Shown here: positions 35,887 through 45,695 of the stretch, piece by piece | Layout: each line of letters starts with the position of its first letter | Position numbering within the stretch: the first letter of the stretch is position 1 | Source: Vibrio alfacsensis | GTDB lineage: Bacteria > Pseudomonadota > Gammaproteobacteria > Enterobacterales > Vibrionaceae | Reading direction: 5' to 3' | DNA: 64,000 nucleotides | NCBI RefSeq assembly: GCF_003544875.1 | Contig: NZ_CP032094.1 | Location: forward strand, 1,302,001 to 1,366,000 | Translations under genes and position numbers: made by a program | The notes under the pieces: model-generated | Seen by the model: only the letters and a program-made list of their open reading frames with translations | What the model was told of the DNA's origin: nothing | The model's database searches: none

Positions 35887-36011
35887 TTTCTCAATCAGGT
35901 TATATCTACATGGGTTCGTGACAGTAATCCCAGCCCAACAAGGGCATCAATTCTCCCTGCCTAAATTTTCACCTAGAATAAAACAATATGATTTCATAAA
36001 AGAATGGACCA

Positions 36012-36791
36012 ATGAAAGAGCCTCTTGCTCTCATCACTACTTTAACTTTACTCGCCTCTCCTGCTTATGCCGATTGGGACGATATTTCAAACAGCCTTTC
36101 AGATCTAGGAGACGCCGTCTCTGAAACCGCCAAAGAAACTTGGGATAGCACCAAGGAATTCTCAAAACAAGCTTGGCAAGATTTCACCAATTGGTCTGAA
36201 GAAGCGATTAATACCGCAGGTGAATGGACCGATGCTAGCATCGAAACCAGCAAAGAATGGATAGACACGGCAGACAAGAAAATTGACGAGCTTATGGAGG
36301 GAGATACCCCAGAAGAAGCGCGACAAGCCATAGATTTAATGGCAGATAGCACCCTACTAAAATTATTCAATGAAAAACCAGAGGCCAAAGAGCTTTACGA
36401 CAACGCTTACGGTTATGCGGTGTTTGATTCACGTAAACTGTCATTGATGTTCCACACCAACTCAGGCTCCGGCGTCGCGGTCAACAAGTCGACAGACAAA
36501 CGCACTTACATGAACATGTTCGGTGCGGGCGTCGCACTTGGCGTAGGGGGTAAGTTCTATCAGCAAGTCGTATTGTTTGAACAGGAGAAAGACTTCAACA
36601 CCTTTGTCGAAGAGGGGTGGGAAGCCTCAAGTGAAGCCTCTTTCGTTGCGGGTGAAGACGGTGAAGAGATGAGCGCACAGTTCAACAGCGGCGTGGCAGT
36701 GTATCAACTCAACACCACTGGTTTATTGGTTGATGCGAACGTCTCTGGCTCAAAATACTGGGTCAACAAAGAGCTAACCAATTCACAGTAA
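36012..36791 (+). CDS. SYLF/Ysc84-like lipid-binding exported protein
   Basis: 259 residues. Signal peptide 1-20 (LLASPAYA). Residues about 25-95 are an acidic, Trp-rich amphipathic helix with repeating (ET/WT)xxS-K-EW blocks (TWDSTKEFSKQAWQDFTNW, EWTDASIETSKEWIDTA). Residues about 100-255 form a SYLF-like domain: AYGYAVFDSRKLSLMF, GSGVAVNKSTDKRTYMNMFG, VGGKFYQQVVLFEQEKDF. SYLF domains bind membranes and phosphoinositides in eukaryotes; in bacteria the role is unknown. Ribosome site weak; start chosen for the signal peptide. Confidence 0.8.
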   Translation: MKEPLALITTLTLLASPAYADWDDISNSLSDLGDAVSETAKETWDSTKEFSKQAWQDFTNWSEEAINTAGEWTDASIETSKEWIDTADKKIDELMEGDTPEEARQAIDLMADSTLLKLFNEKPEAKELYDNAYGYAVFDSRKLSLMFHTNSGSGVAVNKSTDKRTYMNMFGAGVALGVGGKFYQQVVLFEQEKDFNTFVEEGWEASSEASFVAGEDGEEMSAQFNSGVAVYQLNTTGLLVDANVSGSKYWVNKELTNSQ

Positions 36792-36829
36792 TGTCGCTCA
36801 AATAACGACACGACAATAGCCATATGAAA

Positions 36830-36855
36830 AAGCCCCACTCACTGTAGCGGGGCTT
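36830..36855. terminator. Terminator after the SYLF gene
   Basis: AAGCCCC / GGGGCTT stem. The A-run before it also allows use by the leftward dms operon's end, though that is 120 bp away. Confidence 0.7.
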
Positions 36856-36973
36856 GATATCATATTAACCTTGATTGCAAAAATACTGGTTAGTGAAGCA
36901 ATTTGCTAGCTAAACAATTTACAATCGAAACAAATTCAGTCGCTAAGCTCTTTGATCGCTCAACAACACGTTT

Positions 36974-37819
36974 CTACATGCCGGCTGTCATGTGCATGCC
37001 GTAAAACACGCCACGACCAATCAGTTCAGATACAACGATCAATGCAAACGCGATTGCCATCGGTGCCGCTGTTACTGGCGTGCGTCGAACGACTGGCATT
37101 AGCCACAAAGCAATACCCGCAGACAATAGCACTAAGCGTGTTGTCTGTAGCGAACTGAAATCAGGAACAACAGACAGTGCAGCCGTCACGCTGGTTTCAA
37201 TAGAGCCTAGGTGAGCAGTCAATTGCATCACTACGATAGCAACCGCAAACAAACCGACTAAGCCCATCACTTGTAGCACTTTATCCGCTGCTGCGTTGTC
37301 ATGGTTCGCAAGAGATAACAGTAACTGGGCCAGTGCGGTACCGCTAACTAGCATGGTTACCACAAATGCCGCTGGTGTTAGTGACGTATACCAAGTTGGT
37401 ACGGTATCAATCATGTATACCATCGCCATTGCGTACATAAACACAAGGCCAACCACCATTGCACCAATCATTAGCGCTTTACGAATCGCTTCACTGCCTT
37501 TATCCAACACAGATAGTAGCCAAAACAGTCCGCCTAGAGCAAAGAATACGCTGCCTGACGCAATCTCATTCGATAGCCAAGAACTGCCAACCATATTCAG
37601 TGCATTCATTGCGCGCAGTGGACTACCTAGGTGCATGATTGAAGCAAGGAAACCCAGCCCCATCACCGCCCAAAGACCGAACATCGCTTTGTGCAGACGT
37701 TCTTCAGCACCCGATGAAAGCTGCTTAGTCAAAAGCATTGTCGCTAAGACCAAGAACGCACCTACTGACGTTTGTGCCAATACCGTAAAAACGATAAGCG
37801 GCCATTCATGCCATGCCAT
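36974..37819 (-). CDS. dmsC: DMSO reductase membrane anchor subunit
   Basis: 281 residues from the ATG at 37819 (MAWHEWPLIVFTVLAQTSVG), which has a strong GGAGGT; the frame extends upstream into dmsB but that part is a shadow. Eight transmembrane helices are expected. DmsC takes electrons from menaquinol and passes them to DmsB; HEWPL at the N-terminus and MHLGSPLRAMNAL near 70-85 match E. coli DmsC. It follows dmsB with no gap, so the two are translationally linked. Confidence 0.95.
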   Translation of the reverse strand: MAWHEWPLIVFTVLAQTSVGAFLVLATMLLTKQLSSGAEERLHKAMFGLWAVMGLGFLASIMHLGSPLRAMNALNMVGSSWLSNEIASGSVFFALGGLFWLLSVLDKGSEAIRKALMIGAMVVGLVFMYAMAMVYMIDTVPTWYTSLTPAAFVVTMLVSGTALAQLLLSLANHDNAAADKVLQVMGLVGLFAVAIVVMQLTAHLGSIETSVTAALSVVPDFSSLQTTRLVLLSAGIALWLMPVVRRTPVTAAPMAIAFALIVVSELIGRGVFYGMHMTAGM

Positions 37820-37820
37820 A

Positions 37821-38435
37821 TTAGACCTCCTTCGGATTAGCCAAGTAGCCCGTGGTGTCTCCACAAGGGCGCGCATGGCGGTTCGGTTTGATAACAATAT
37901 TTGGTAGCGTCAATGATGCAGGTGGCAGCGGCGCAACCTCGGCATTTGTGCCATATTTCACACGTAGCTCATCGATAGGACCAAACTCCAGTGCACGCAG
38001 TGGACAAGAGTCCACACACACAGGGTTAAGACCTTCAGCCACGCGTTCATAACAGCCGTCACACTTCGTCATGTGGCCTTTTTCTTTGTTGTACTGAGGT
38101 GCGCCGTAAGGACACGCCATAGAACAGTACTGACAACCGATACACTTATCAGTATCCACGACTACAAAGCCATCTTCACGCTTATGCATCGCACCGCTTG
38201 GGCATACCTTGGTACACGCAGGGTTGCTACAGTGGTTACAAGCCATTGATACGTAGTAGGCAAACACGTCTTGACGCCACGTGCCGTTGTCTTCTACCCA
38301 ATTACCGCCTGCGTATTCGTAAACACGACGGTAGTTACGACCTACATCTAGGTCTTTGTTGTCTTTGCAAGAAAGCTGACACGTTTTACAACCGGTGCAC
38401 TTACTTGAATCAATATAAAAGCCGTATTGTTTCAT
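37821..38435 (-). CDS. dmsB: DMSO reductase iron-sulfur subunit
   Basis: 204 residues with sixteen cluster-type cysteines in four ferredoxin motifs: CTGCKTCQLSCKD at about 15-27, CNHCSNPACTKVCP and CIGCQYCSMACPYGAP in the middle, and CDGCYERVAEGLNPVCVDSCP. The length and the tail TGDTTGYLANPKEV match E. coli DmsB. It shuttles electrons between DmsC and the molybdenum subunit on the periplasmic side. Between dmsA (9 nt upstream) and dmsC. Confidence 0.97.
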   Translation of the reverse strand: MKQYGFYIDSSKCTGCKTCQLSCKDNKDLDVGRNYRRVYEYAGGNWVEDNGTWRQDVFAYYVSMACNHCSNPACTKVCPSGAMHKREDGFVVVDTDKCIGCQYCSMACPYGAPQYNKEKGHMTKCDGCYERVAEGLNPVCVDSCPLRALEFGPIDELRVKYGTNAEVAPLPPASLTLPNIVIKPNRHARPCGDTTGYLANPKEV

Positions 38436-38444
38436 GGTTTAACC

Positions 38445-40892
38445 TTATGCCTTCTTCACCAGTTGAACTTCTACTAAGTTGGTATGCTGAGGGTTACCCT
38501 TAGCCAGCGGACTTGGACGATGAGTCGTCAACACGTTAATACAGCCGCCTTTATCCACTTTGTTCTTATCTGGTGCGTACCATGCACCCTCACCTAGCGC
38601 TACCACGCCTGGCATCATACGTGGTGTCACTTTCGCTGGAATATGCACTTCACCACGGTCATTGAAGATACGGATCAAATCGCCGTTTTCGATGCCACGC
38701 TGCTGCGCATCCAGTGGATTGATCCACATTTCTTGGCGCGCCGCTTCCTTGATGATGTCAACGTTACCGTAGGTTGAGTGACAACGTGCCTTGTAGTGGA
38801 AACCTGTCAACTGCAGCGGAAATTGATCACGCTTCTTCGAGTCCCAACCATCAAAAGTCGATACATAGATTGGCAGTGGGTGAATCACTTCGTCTTCTTG
38901 TAATTCCCAAGTCGACGCGATGTTCGCTAAACGCTCTGAATAGATCTCAATCTTGCCTGATGGTGTACCCAATGGGTTATTTTCTGGATCTTCACGGAAC
39001 GCTTTGTAAGCAACAAAGTGACCATTTGGATCGCGACGTTTGTAGATGCCAAGCTTACGCATGGTTTCAAAATCAGGCAGTGTTGGGTCTTGCTCACGAG
39101 TTAACACGTAAAGATGACGTAGCCAACCTTCTTGATCACGACCTTCGGTAAACTGCTCGCCGACACCCATGCGTTTTGAAATTTCAGAACAGATCTCGTA
39201 GATACCTTTCGCTTCAAACTGAGGCTCAATCGCTTTATCAGCAAAGATAAAGTAAGGCATGTTCGCCGCTTTCGTATCCATACAGAAGTCAGCTTGCTCT
39301 GATGTGGTTAAGTCAGGCAGTACAATGTCAGCGTATTTCGCCGATGACGTCATATGGTTATCAATCACCACAATCAACTCACACGCTTTATCATCTTGCA
39401 GGATCTCATGTGTCTTGTTGATATCTGAGTGCTGGTTGATGATGCAGTTGCCTGCGTAGTTCCAAATCATCTTGATTGGTACGCTTAATTGTTCAACGCC
39501 ACGAATACCATCGCGAGTCGCTGTCATTTCAGGACCGCGAACGATAGCGTCTGTCCAAAGGAACATTGGAATCGACGCTTTCACTGGGTTCTTAAGCGTT
39601 GGGAAACGCACAAATGGGATGTTGTAATCCGATTCACGAGCACCGGTACCACCACCGTTGATACCTACGTTACCGGTCAGTAGTGCGAGCATAGCGATCG
39701 CACGTGCCGCGATTTCGCCGTTAGCAGTACGCTGTAGGCCCCAACCTTGAAGTACCGCACAAGGCTTGGTTGAACCAATTTCACGTGCAGTCTTAATGAT
39801 TGTATCAACTGGGATCCCTGTGATTTTCGCCGCCCACTCCGGTGTCTTAGCTGTACCATCAGGACCTTCACCTAAGATGTACGACTTGTAATCGCTTTTC
39901 GCTGGTGCTGACGCTGGTAGCGTTTTCTCATCGTAACCAACACAGTATTTATCTAGGAAAGGCTGATCGACTAAGTCTTCCGTGATCATCACGTAAGCCA
40001 TCGCCGCAATAAATGCCGCATCGGTCCCCGGACGAATTGGAATCCACTCATCTTCACGACCACCCGCAGTATCGGTGTAACGTGGATCAATCATGATCAT
40101 ACGAGCTTTTGAACGCTCTTTAGACTCCATCAAATGGTGAATAAGACCACCACCCGACATACGCGTTTCTGCTGGGTTATTACCAAACTGAACGATAAGC
40201 TTAGTGTTCTCTAAATCAGAGAATGAGTTACCGTAAGCCCAACCACCACCGTATGTGTAATCTAGGCCTACTGTAATTTGTGCCGTTGAGTAGTCACCGT
40301 AGTGATTTAGGTAACCGCCACTTAAGTTCATCATACGTGCGATCAATGAACTGCCTGGAGGCCAAGATTTGGTTACTGTCCCGCCTAGCGTACCTGTACC
40401 GTAGTTTAGGTAAATCGCTTCGTTACCATGATCTTTGATGATTCGCTTCATATTGTTCGCGATTTCATCGTACGCTTCTTCCCAAGTAATGCGCTTGAAT
40501 TTACCTTCACCACGCTTACCTACGCGCTTCATTGGGTACTTCAAACGATCTGGGTTGTAAACGCGACGGCGCATAGAGCGACCACGCAAACAGGCGCGCA
40601 CTTGGTGATTACCGTATACGTCATCGCCGGTGTTATCAGTTTCGACCCATTTGATCTCACCATCAACAACATGCATGCGCAGCGGACAACGGCTACCGCA
40701 GTTTACGGTACACGCACTCCACACTACTTTTTCTTCAATCGCTTCATTAGTGGCAGCAGCAACAGGGCTTGACTTAAAAGGGAGTGAAATTGCGCTGGCA
40801 GTGGCAGCCAGTCCACCGACGGCACTTGAAGACTTGATAAAATCTCGTCTCGTGAAGCCACCGGTCATTAATGCTTTCAGTGTTTTTTTCAT
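38445..40892 (-). CDS. dmsA: DMSO reductase catalytic molybdopterin subunit
   Basis: 815 residues from the ATG at 40892; a longer frame from 41024 reads promoter DNA. The Tat signal is TRRDFIKSS (twin Arg) followed by a hydrophobic Ala/Gly stretch. Then CTVNCGSRCPLRM...ACLRG for the Fe-S cluster (FS0), the YGTGTLGGTVTKSWPPG region holding the Ser that ligates Mo, REDEWIPIRPGTDAA, IWNYAGNCIINQHSDINKTH and the C-terminal HSTYGNVD and RPSPLAKGNPQHTNLVEV. Near-collinear with E. coli DmsA. Exported folded with Mo-bisMGD; the divergent TorD-type gene probably encodes its chaperone. Anaerobic respiration with DMSO or related S/N-oxides. Confidence 0.97.
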   Translation of the reverse strand: MKKTLKALMTGGFTRRDFIKSSSAVGGLAATASAISLPFKSSPVAAATNEAIEEKVVWSACTVNCGSRCPLRMHVVDGEIKWVETDNTGDDVYGNHQVRACLRGRSMRRRVYNPDRLKYPMKRVGKRGEGKFKRITWEEAYDEIANNMKRIIKDHGNEAIYLNYGTGTLGGTVTKSWPPGSSLIARMMNLSGGYLNHYGDYSTAQITVGLDYTYGGGWAYGNSFSDLENTKLIVQFGNNPAETRMSGGGLIHHLMESKERSKARMIMIDPRYTDTAGGREDEWIPIRPGTDAAFIAAMAYVMITEDLVDQPFLDKYCVGYDEKTLPASAPAKSDYKSYILGEGPDGTAKTPEWAAKITGIPVDTIIKTAREIGSTKPCAVLQGWGLQRTANGEIAARAIAMLALLTGNVGINGGGTGARESDYNIPFVRFPTLKNPVKASIPMFLWTDAIVRGPEMTATRDGIRGVEQLSVPIKMIWNYAGNCIINQHSDINKTHEILQDDKACELIVVIDNHMTSSAKYADIVLPDLTTSEQADFCMDTKAANMPYFIFADKAIEPQFEAKGIYEICSEISKRMGVGEQFTEGRDQEGWLRHLYVLTREQDPTLPDFETMRKLGIYKRRDPNGHFVAYKAFREDPENNPLGTPSGKIEIYSERLANIASTWELQEDEVIHPLPIYVSTFDGWDSKKRDQFPLQLTGFHYKARCHSTYGNVDIIKEAARQEMWINPLDAQQRGIENGDLIRIFNDRGEVHIPAKVTPRMMPGVVALGEGAWYAPDKNKVDKGGCINVLTTHRPSPLAKGNPQHTNLVEVQLVKKA

Positions 40893-41197
40893 AGGACAAC
40901 TTCTCAATGGTTGTGAGAAAAGACTCTGTGGTCTTTGCAGTCCTCCTTTTACCTCTTTAGGAGTAAGGTTAATATTGCGCTTAATCAATGTTTTTTCCGT
41001 GCTACTCAAGAACTCACCTATCAAATTTCATAAATGATCTCGTTCATATTTTTGAACTAGTTAACACAATTTAAAATAATTAATCGAAATAGTTCGCATT
41101 ATTGAGTTCGCACTATTGCATTTAATTTTTGACCAAACGCATTTATTTCAACCCTTGAAGCGGGTATGCTCGGCAAAAACATAACGCAGTTTTACTT
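40893..41197. other. Divergent control region, dmsA and torD-like genes
   Basis: 305 bp, AT-rich, with promoters in both directions. A weak FNR-like dyad TTGAACTAGTTAAC sits at 41052-41065 (about 6 of 10 consensus positions). Anaerobic FNR control is expected from the enzyme but not proven by this sequence. Confidence 0.4.
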
Positions 41198-41782
41198 ATG
41201 CAATACGAAATTACGCTGTTTCGCCTGTTGGGCGGCCTATGCTACTACTCTCCAAATTCTGAAAGTGGTCAACAGATCTTAAGTGCATTTGCGACACAAG
41301 ATGACGAATTGTTAACAAACCTCTCGACTCTGGCGCAAAGCATCGAAAGTGATACTCTCGAAGCCGACTACTTCAATTTACTGCAAGGCAGCGGAGATAT
41401 GCCATGCCCACCTTGGGGCTCGGTTTATTTAGACAGAGAAAATGCTCTATTCGGATCTTCTACGATTGAATATCGTGAATTTACGCGCCAACTTGGAATG
41501 GAATGCGATACCGGACTGCGTGAACCGGAAGATCATATTGGCTTAATGCTGATGTTGGTTTCATTACTGCTTGAGCAAGACAACGTCGAGCAAGCCAAAC
41601 AACTTATCAGCCAACATCTAATGCCATTCGCCCCAATCATGCTTGAAAGCATGCAGCAACACGCTGAAACCGAGTTCTATCGCCAACTTGCCGCTTTTGT
41701 CCTTGCTTGGCTTAACTTCTACTGTGAAGAGCATCAATTGCAAATCGTTGCGCGCCGTAACTACTGGCAAGAGGCAGAGTAA
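41198..41782 (+). CDS. TorD/DmsD family redox-enzyme maturation chaperone
   Basis: 194 residues, all helical. Family signatures PCPPWGSVYLDRE (about 68-80) and EPEDHIGLMLMLVSLLL (about 108-124) are present. These chaperones bind the Tat signal peptide of molybdoenzymes until cofactor insertion is complete. Divergent from dmsA, so DmsA is the probable client. The stop overlaps the start of the next gene by one base. Confidence 0.93.
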   Translation: MQYEITLFRLLGGLCYYSPNSESGQQILSAFATQDDELLTNLSTLAQSIESDTLEADYFNLLQGSGDMPCPPWGSVYLDRENALFGSSTIEYREFTRQLGMECDTGLREPEDHIGLMLMLVSLLLEQDNVEQAKQLISQHLMPFAPIMLESMQQHAETEFYRQLAAFVLAWLNFYCEEHQLQIVARRNYWQEAE

Positions 41783-42318
41783 TGAAACCAGACAGTATCG
41801 AATTAGCGATTGAGCTTAATGAAATGAACAGCAGTCGTCGTGGCTTCTTTCGTGCTGTCTCAAGAGGCGTTACCCAGTCTATTGAAGAACCAATGGCGGT
41901 CATTAACGCTTCTCGACCTCTCGGTGCTGTTGAGGAAGAGTTGTTTAATCGCTTATGTACTCAATGTGGTGACTGCGTCACTGCTTGCCCGCAAAGTGTA
42001 TTAAGCATGCAAGCTAATGGGCCTTGCATGGATCTCAGCCTCAACCACTGTAACTTCTGCCATCAGTGTATTACAGTTTGCCCAACGCAAGCTCTAAACA
42101 TACTCAATACAACAGATACCGGTTGGCGACCAACATTCAGCCAGAGCTGCAACGCTCGTCTGTTTGGTAACTGTCAAGAGTGTGTCGATGATTGTCCTAA
42201 GCAAGCTCTAACGCTGCCCGATGACGCTACACCTGCCCTAAATGAGAGCTGTAATGGTTGCGGTGAGTGCCTATCTAGCTGTTATATTGGCGCAATCACA
42301 CTGATGGAAAAGAGTTAA
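41782..42318 (+). CDS. NapF-like ferredoxin-type protein
   Basis: 178 residues. SSRRGFFRAV at about 17-26 resembles the N-terminal segment of NapF (no export signal). Three 4Fe-4S motifs are visible: CTQCGDCVTACP, CNFCHQCITVCP and CNGCGECLSSC; a fourth Cys group (CNARLFGNCQECVDDCP) could bind part of another. NapF helps mature periplasmic nitrate reductase in the cytoplasm; here the location next to dms and the TAATG overlap with the chaperone gene suggest the same service for DmsA or a related oxidoreductase. Confidence 0.9.
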   Translation: MKPDSIELAIELNEMNSSRRGFFRAVSRGVTQSIEEPMAVINASRPLGAVEEELFNRLCTQCGDCVTACPQSVLSMQANGPCMDLSLNHCNFCHQCITVCPTQALNILNTTDTGWRPTFSQSCNARLFGNCQECVDDCPKQALTLPDDATPALNESCNGCGECLSSCYIGAITLMEKS

Positions 42319-42415
42319 CCCCTCACGGTTAAGAGTCAGGGAATCGCTGATGACTTTGGGATAACACCCTATTGCGTTATGCTTGTTCCCATTCATATCA
42401 AACTGTCTAATCAAC

Positions 42416-43237
42416 ATGCCAAACGACGCATTCAATACACAACTTGCAGAAGTGATTTCCGCACTAAACTCTCCAAGTTTCACGCCCAAACTGATGCGTG
42501 TAATTAGTTCATTATTGAGTTTTGATTGCGCGGTGATCCTTGGCTATCGCGAGGGCAAGCACCCCATCTATCTTTATGATTCGCTTGAGAATGAACGTGA
42601 ACTTTTGTTCCAGCGTTATCTGACCACGTCATTCCAAAATGACCCGTTTTATCAAAAGCTTAACGCAAACAAAGAGCAAGGTATCTTCACGCTTAAAGAC
42701 ATGGTAGGTAAAAACGTTGCAAGCAAAGATCTCGACTACCAAGCCTATTGCGAACAGTTTTATAATCAAACGGGTTGGAAAGACGAACTGAGCATACTCA
42801 TTGAAATAGAACCTACACGTTGGGTCATGCTCTATTTCGGCTTTATGCAAGACGACAAACGCTTCACCAAACCGCAAATTGCAAAGCTAACGGCTTATTT
42901 TTCCATCATTCAGTCCTTGTGCCAGCAGCACTGGAAGCAAACCGAATTCACGCTTTCCGAGCCGATCTTCAACCCAACCTTGCACTCCGGGCAAATGCGT
43001 GACGCCATTGAGAACGCATTGGCCTCATTCGGTCAAACCATATTGACCAAACGAGAACAAGAAATTGCCTCTTTAATCGCCCAAGGTTTTGATAGTAAAG
43101 AAATAGCAATAACGCTCAAAGTCACGGAAGGCACCGTCAAAAACCACCGAAAACGGATCTACGCTCAATTAAAAGTCGCATCACTGAGTGAACTTTTCCA
43201 ACTGTTTCTCAATCACCTCATCACACAATCAAGATAA
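42416..43237 (+). CDS. LuxR-type (GerE HTH) transcriptional regulator
   Basis: 273 residues from the ATG at 42416 (MPNDAFNTQL); an upstream TTG at 42383 is also possible and neither has a good ribosome site. The C-terminal 65 residues are a GerE helix-turn-helix (LTKREQEIASLIAQGFDSKEIA, LKVTEGTVKNHRKRIYAQL). The N-terminal 200 residues lack an acyl-homoserine-lactone signature and any receiver Asp pattern; the domain is unassigned. It follows the chaperone and ferredoxin genes on the same strand, so it might control the dms region. Confidence 0.85.
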   Translation: MPNDAFNTQLAEVISALNSPSFTPKLMRVISSLLSFDCAVILGYREGKHPIYLYDSLENERELLFQRYLTTSFQNDPFYQKLNANKEQGIFTLKDMVGKNVASKDLDYQAYCEQFYNQTGWKDELSILIEIEPTRWVMLYFGFMQDDKRFTKPQIAKLTAYFSIIQSLCQQHWKQTEFTLSEPIFNPTLHSGQMRDAIENALASFGQTILTKREQEIASLIAQGFDSKEIAITLKVTEGTVKNHRKRIYAQLKVASLSELFQLFLNHLITQSR

Positions 43238-43319
43238 CAAACCATCCCTTTAGGGATATATCTAGATTGTGCATCGGCCCTTACTCTAAATGCATTGAAA
43301 TGACATTGAAGATAAAACG

Positions 43320-44576
43320 ATGACACTGATTGAAGATTTACAAGCTCGCGGTTTGATTGCCCAAGCGAGTGATTTAGAACAAGTTCAACAACTGCTATCC
43401 GAGCCACAAACGCTTTACTGTGGCTTCGATCCAACGGCTGGCAGCCTGCATATTGGTCACCTTGTACCACTTATTATGCTAAAACGCTTTCAAGATGCTG
43501 GGCACCAAGCTATCGCTTTGATTGGCGGCGCAACCGGCATGATTGGTGATCCAAGCTTTAAAGCGACGGAGCGCAGCTTAAACTCAGAAGACGTTGTCAC
43601 CGGTTGGGTGCAAGACCTTTCCAATCAAATCCAACATCTGATGAATAACCAAGTCAGCAAGCCAATGATCATGGTGAACAATGCAGATTGGGTGAAACAG
43701 ATTAACGTGATCGATTTCTTCCGTGACGTAGGTAAGCATTTCTCTGTGAATACAATGATCAGCCGTGAATCAGTAAAGCAACGCTTGCAACGCCCAGACC
43801 AAGGCATCTCGTTTACCGAGTTCAGTTACGCATTGCTTCAATCTTACGACTTTGCTGAACTGAACCGCCAATACGGCTGTCGTTTGCAAATCGGTGGTAA
43901 CGACCAATGGGGCAACATCGTCAGTGGTATTGATCTCACTCGCCGCCAAAACGGTGAGCAAGTATTTGGTCTAACACTGCCTTTGATCACCAAATCCGAC
44001 GGCACCAAATTTGGTAAAACGGAAGGCGGTGCAGTGTGGCTTGACCCAACAAAAACGTCGCCTTATGCGTTCTACCAATTCTGGTTATCAGCAGAAGATG
44101 CGGATGTTTACCACTTCCTACGCTACTACACCTTCTTGAGCTGTGATGAGATCTCAACCATTGAGGCACAAGACAAAGAGAGCAAAGGCAAACCGCAAGC
44201 ACAGCGTATTTTAGCAGAGCAAATGACGCGTTTTGTACACGGTGACGAGGGCTTAGCAAGTGCAGAGCGCATTACTCAAGCCTTGTTTAGCGGCAACGTG
44301 CAGCAACTCAGCTTAAGCGAACTTAAACAACTAGAGTTTGATGGCTTACCAAGCATGCAAAGTGCGCAGCAAGATTTGGTTGAACTGCTGATTGAGTCAA
44401 ATTTGGCGAACTCAAAACGCATTGCTCGCGAACTGATTGGCAACAATGCCATTAGCGTAAACGGTGAGAAAGTTGATGCCGAAAACCCAAGTTTAAACTT
44501 CCCCCTGTTCGATCAATACTGGTTATTACAACGCGGTAAAAAGCACTTCTGCTTAGTCAAGCGTCTGGAAAAATAG
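43320..44576 (+). CDS. tyrS: Tyrosyl-tRNA synthetase (bacterial TyrS type)
   Basis: 418 residues, collinear with E. coli TyrS. Class I signatures: LHIGHLVPL (HIGH) at about 48, [10 protein letters not shown] for Tyr binding, [17 protein letters not shown], and [14 protein letters not shown] (KMSKS equivalent). The C-terminal S4-like RNA-binding domain ([15 protein letters not shown]) is present. Charges tRNA-Tyr with tyrosine. Vibrios commonly have two TyrRS genes of different subtype; this could be either. Start at ATG 43320; ribosome site weak (GAAGATAAAACG). Strong terminator downstream. Confidence 0.95.
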   Translation: MTLIEDLQARGLIAQASDLEQVQQLLSEPQTLYCGFDPTAGSLHIGHLVPLIMLKRFQDAGHQAIALIGGATGMIGDPSFKATERSLNSEDVVTGWVQDLSNQIQHLMNNQVSKPMIMVNNADWVKQINVIDFFRDVGKHFSVNTMISRESVKQRLQRPDQGISFTEFSYALLQSYDFAELNRQYGCRLQIGGNDQWGNIVSGIDLTRRQNGEQVFGLTLPLITKSDGTKFGKTEGGAVWLDPTKTSPYAFYQFWLSAEDADVYHFLRYYTFLSCDEISTIEAQDKESKGKPQAQRILAEQMTRFVHGDEGLASAERITQALFSGNVQQLSLSELKQLEFDGLPSMQSAQQDLVELLIESNLANSKRIARELIGNNAISVNGEKVDAENPSLNFPLFDQYWLLQRGKKHFCLVKRLEK

Positions 44577-44586
44577 CTTAAGCAAG

Positions 44587-44616
44587 AAAGCGAGCTCATC
44601 AAAGACCTCGCTTTTT
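44587..44616 (+). terminator. Terminator of tyrS
   Basis: AAAGCGAG / CTCGCTTT stem with T5. It ends 8 bases before the truncated thiolase frame. Confidence 0.92.
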
Positions 44617-44623
44617 ACTCTAT

Positions 44624-45574
44624 ATGATTTGTGGTAGTGGCATGAAAACCGTCATGGAAGCAGCAAGCAAAATCAAAGCAGGCGATGCAGACTTGGTTAT
44701 CGCAGCGGGCATGGAAAACATGTCGAGCACACCATACCTTGTGAGTGCTAAAAACCGTTTTGGCAGTAAAATGGGCAACCAGCAACTGGTTGATACTATG
44801 ATCCATGACGGTTTAACCGATGCGTTTAACCAATACCACATGGGTATGACGGCTGAAAATGTGGCAGAGAAATACAATATCTCTCGTGAAGAGCAAGATG
44901 CCTTTGCCCTGCGTAGCCAACAGCGCGCAGTGGAAGCAATTCAACAAGGTCGTTTTACTGATGAGATCGTACCGGTGGAAGTGCAACAACGTCGTACAAC
45001 CATCAGCTTCTCGGAAGATGAATACCCTCGTGGCGATGCTTCTATTGAAAGCTTATCTAAGCTAAACCCTGCATTCAAAAAAGATGGTAGCGTTACAGCA
45101 GGTAATGCATCTGGCATTAACGACGGCGGTGTGGCATTTGTGGTCGCTTCTGAGGCTGCGGTAGAAAAACATGGCCTAACGCCTCTCGCTGAAATCGTAA
45201 GTTATGGTCAAGGTGGTCTTGACCCAGCTTACATGGGGCTTGGCCCCGTTCCTGCGATTGAGCAAGCATTGCAACGTGCAGAAATGACTCTGTCTGACAT
45301 GCAACTTCTTGAGCTCAATGAGGCATTCGCTGCACAAGCACTCGGCGTAATGCACGGTTTGAGTGAGAAATACGGTTTACCACTTAGCTCGTTTGACAAC
45401 AACACTAACGTTAATGGTGGTGCAATCGCACTAGGGCATCCTTTGGGTGCATCAGGTGGCCGAATTCTTACCACGCTCATCTATGAAATGGAAAAGCGTG
45501 AACTGCAATATGGCTTGGCCTCTCTATGTATTGGTGGCGGTATGGGTACTGCTATTGTGATCAAGAAGCTCTAG
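44624..45574 (+). pseudogene. Acetyl-CoA acetyltransferase (thiolase) missing its N-terminal ~85 residues
   Basis: 316 codons, opening with MICGSGMKTVMEAASK, which is the active-site Cys motif normally near residue 89 of a roughly 390-residue thiolase. The other catalytic motifs remain: NEAFAAQA, GGAIALGHPLGASGG (His) and CIGGGMGTAI (second Cys). The missing part includes the first half of the N-terminal thiolase core, so the product should not fold as an active tetramer. Upstream DNA is the tyrS terminator with no ribosome site, so the fragment looks like a deletion product. In frame otherwise, with no internal stop. Confidence 0.88.
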
Positions 45575-45583
45575 CCCCATTTA

Positions 45584-45610
45584 GGCTCGCATAAGGATGT
45601 GCGGGCCTTT
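45584..45610 (+). terminator. Terminator of the thiolase remnant
   Basis: GGCTCGCA / TGCGGGCC stem (one G-T pair), 8-nt loop and TTT tail, directly after the stop. Confidence 0.65.
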
Positions 45611-45695
45611 ACAACGACATCTTCTTAAGTAAATCCATATCATCATCCATTCATCCGCCTTTCCAGCCACCAGAGCCCAATAGATTTAGTACATC

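Noticed and set aside
40428..41037. ORFs antisense to dmsA (114 and 135 codons)
   Set aside because: They lie wholly over the dmsA coding region and leader; no independent support.
41052..41065. FNR box upstream of dmsA
   Set aside because: Only about 6 of 10 consensus positions; not called as a feature on its own.
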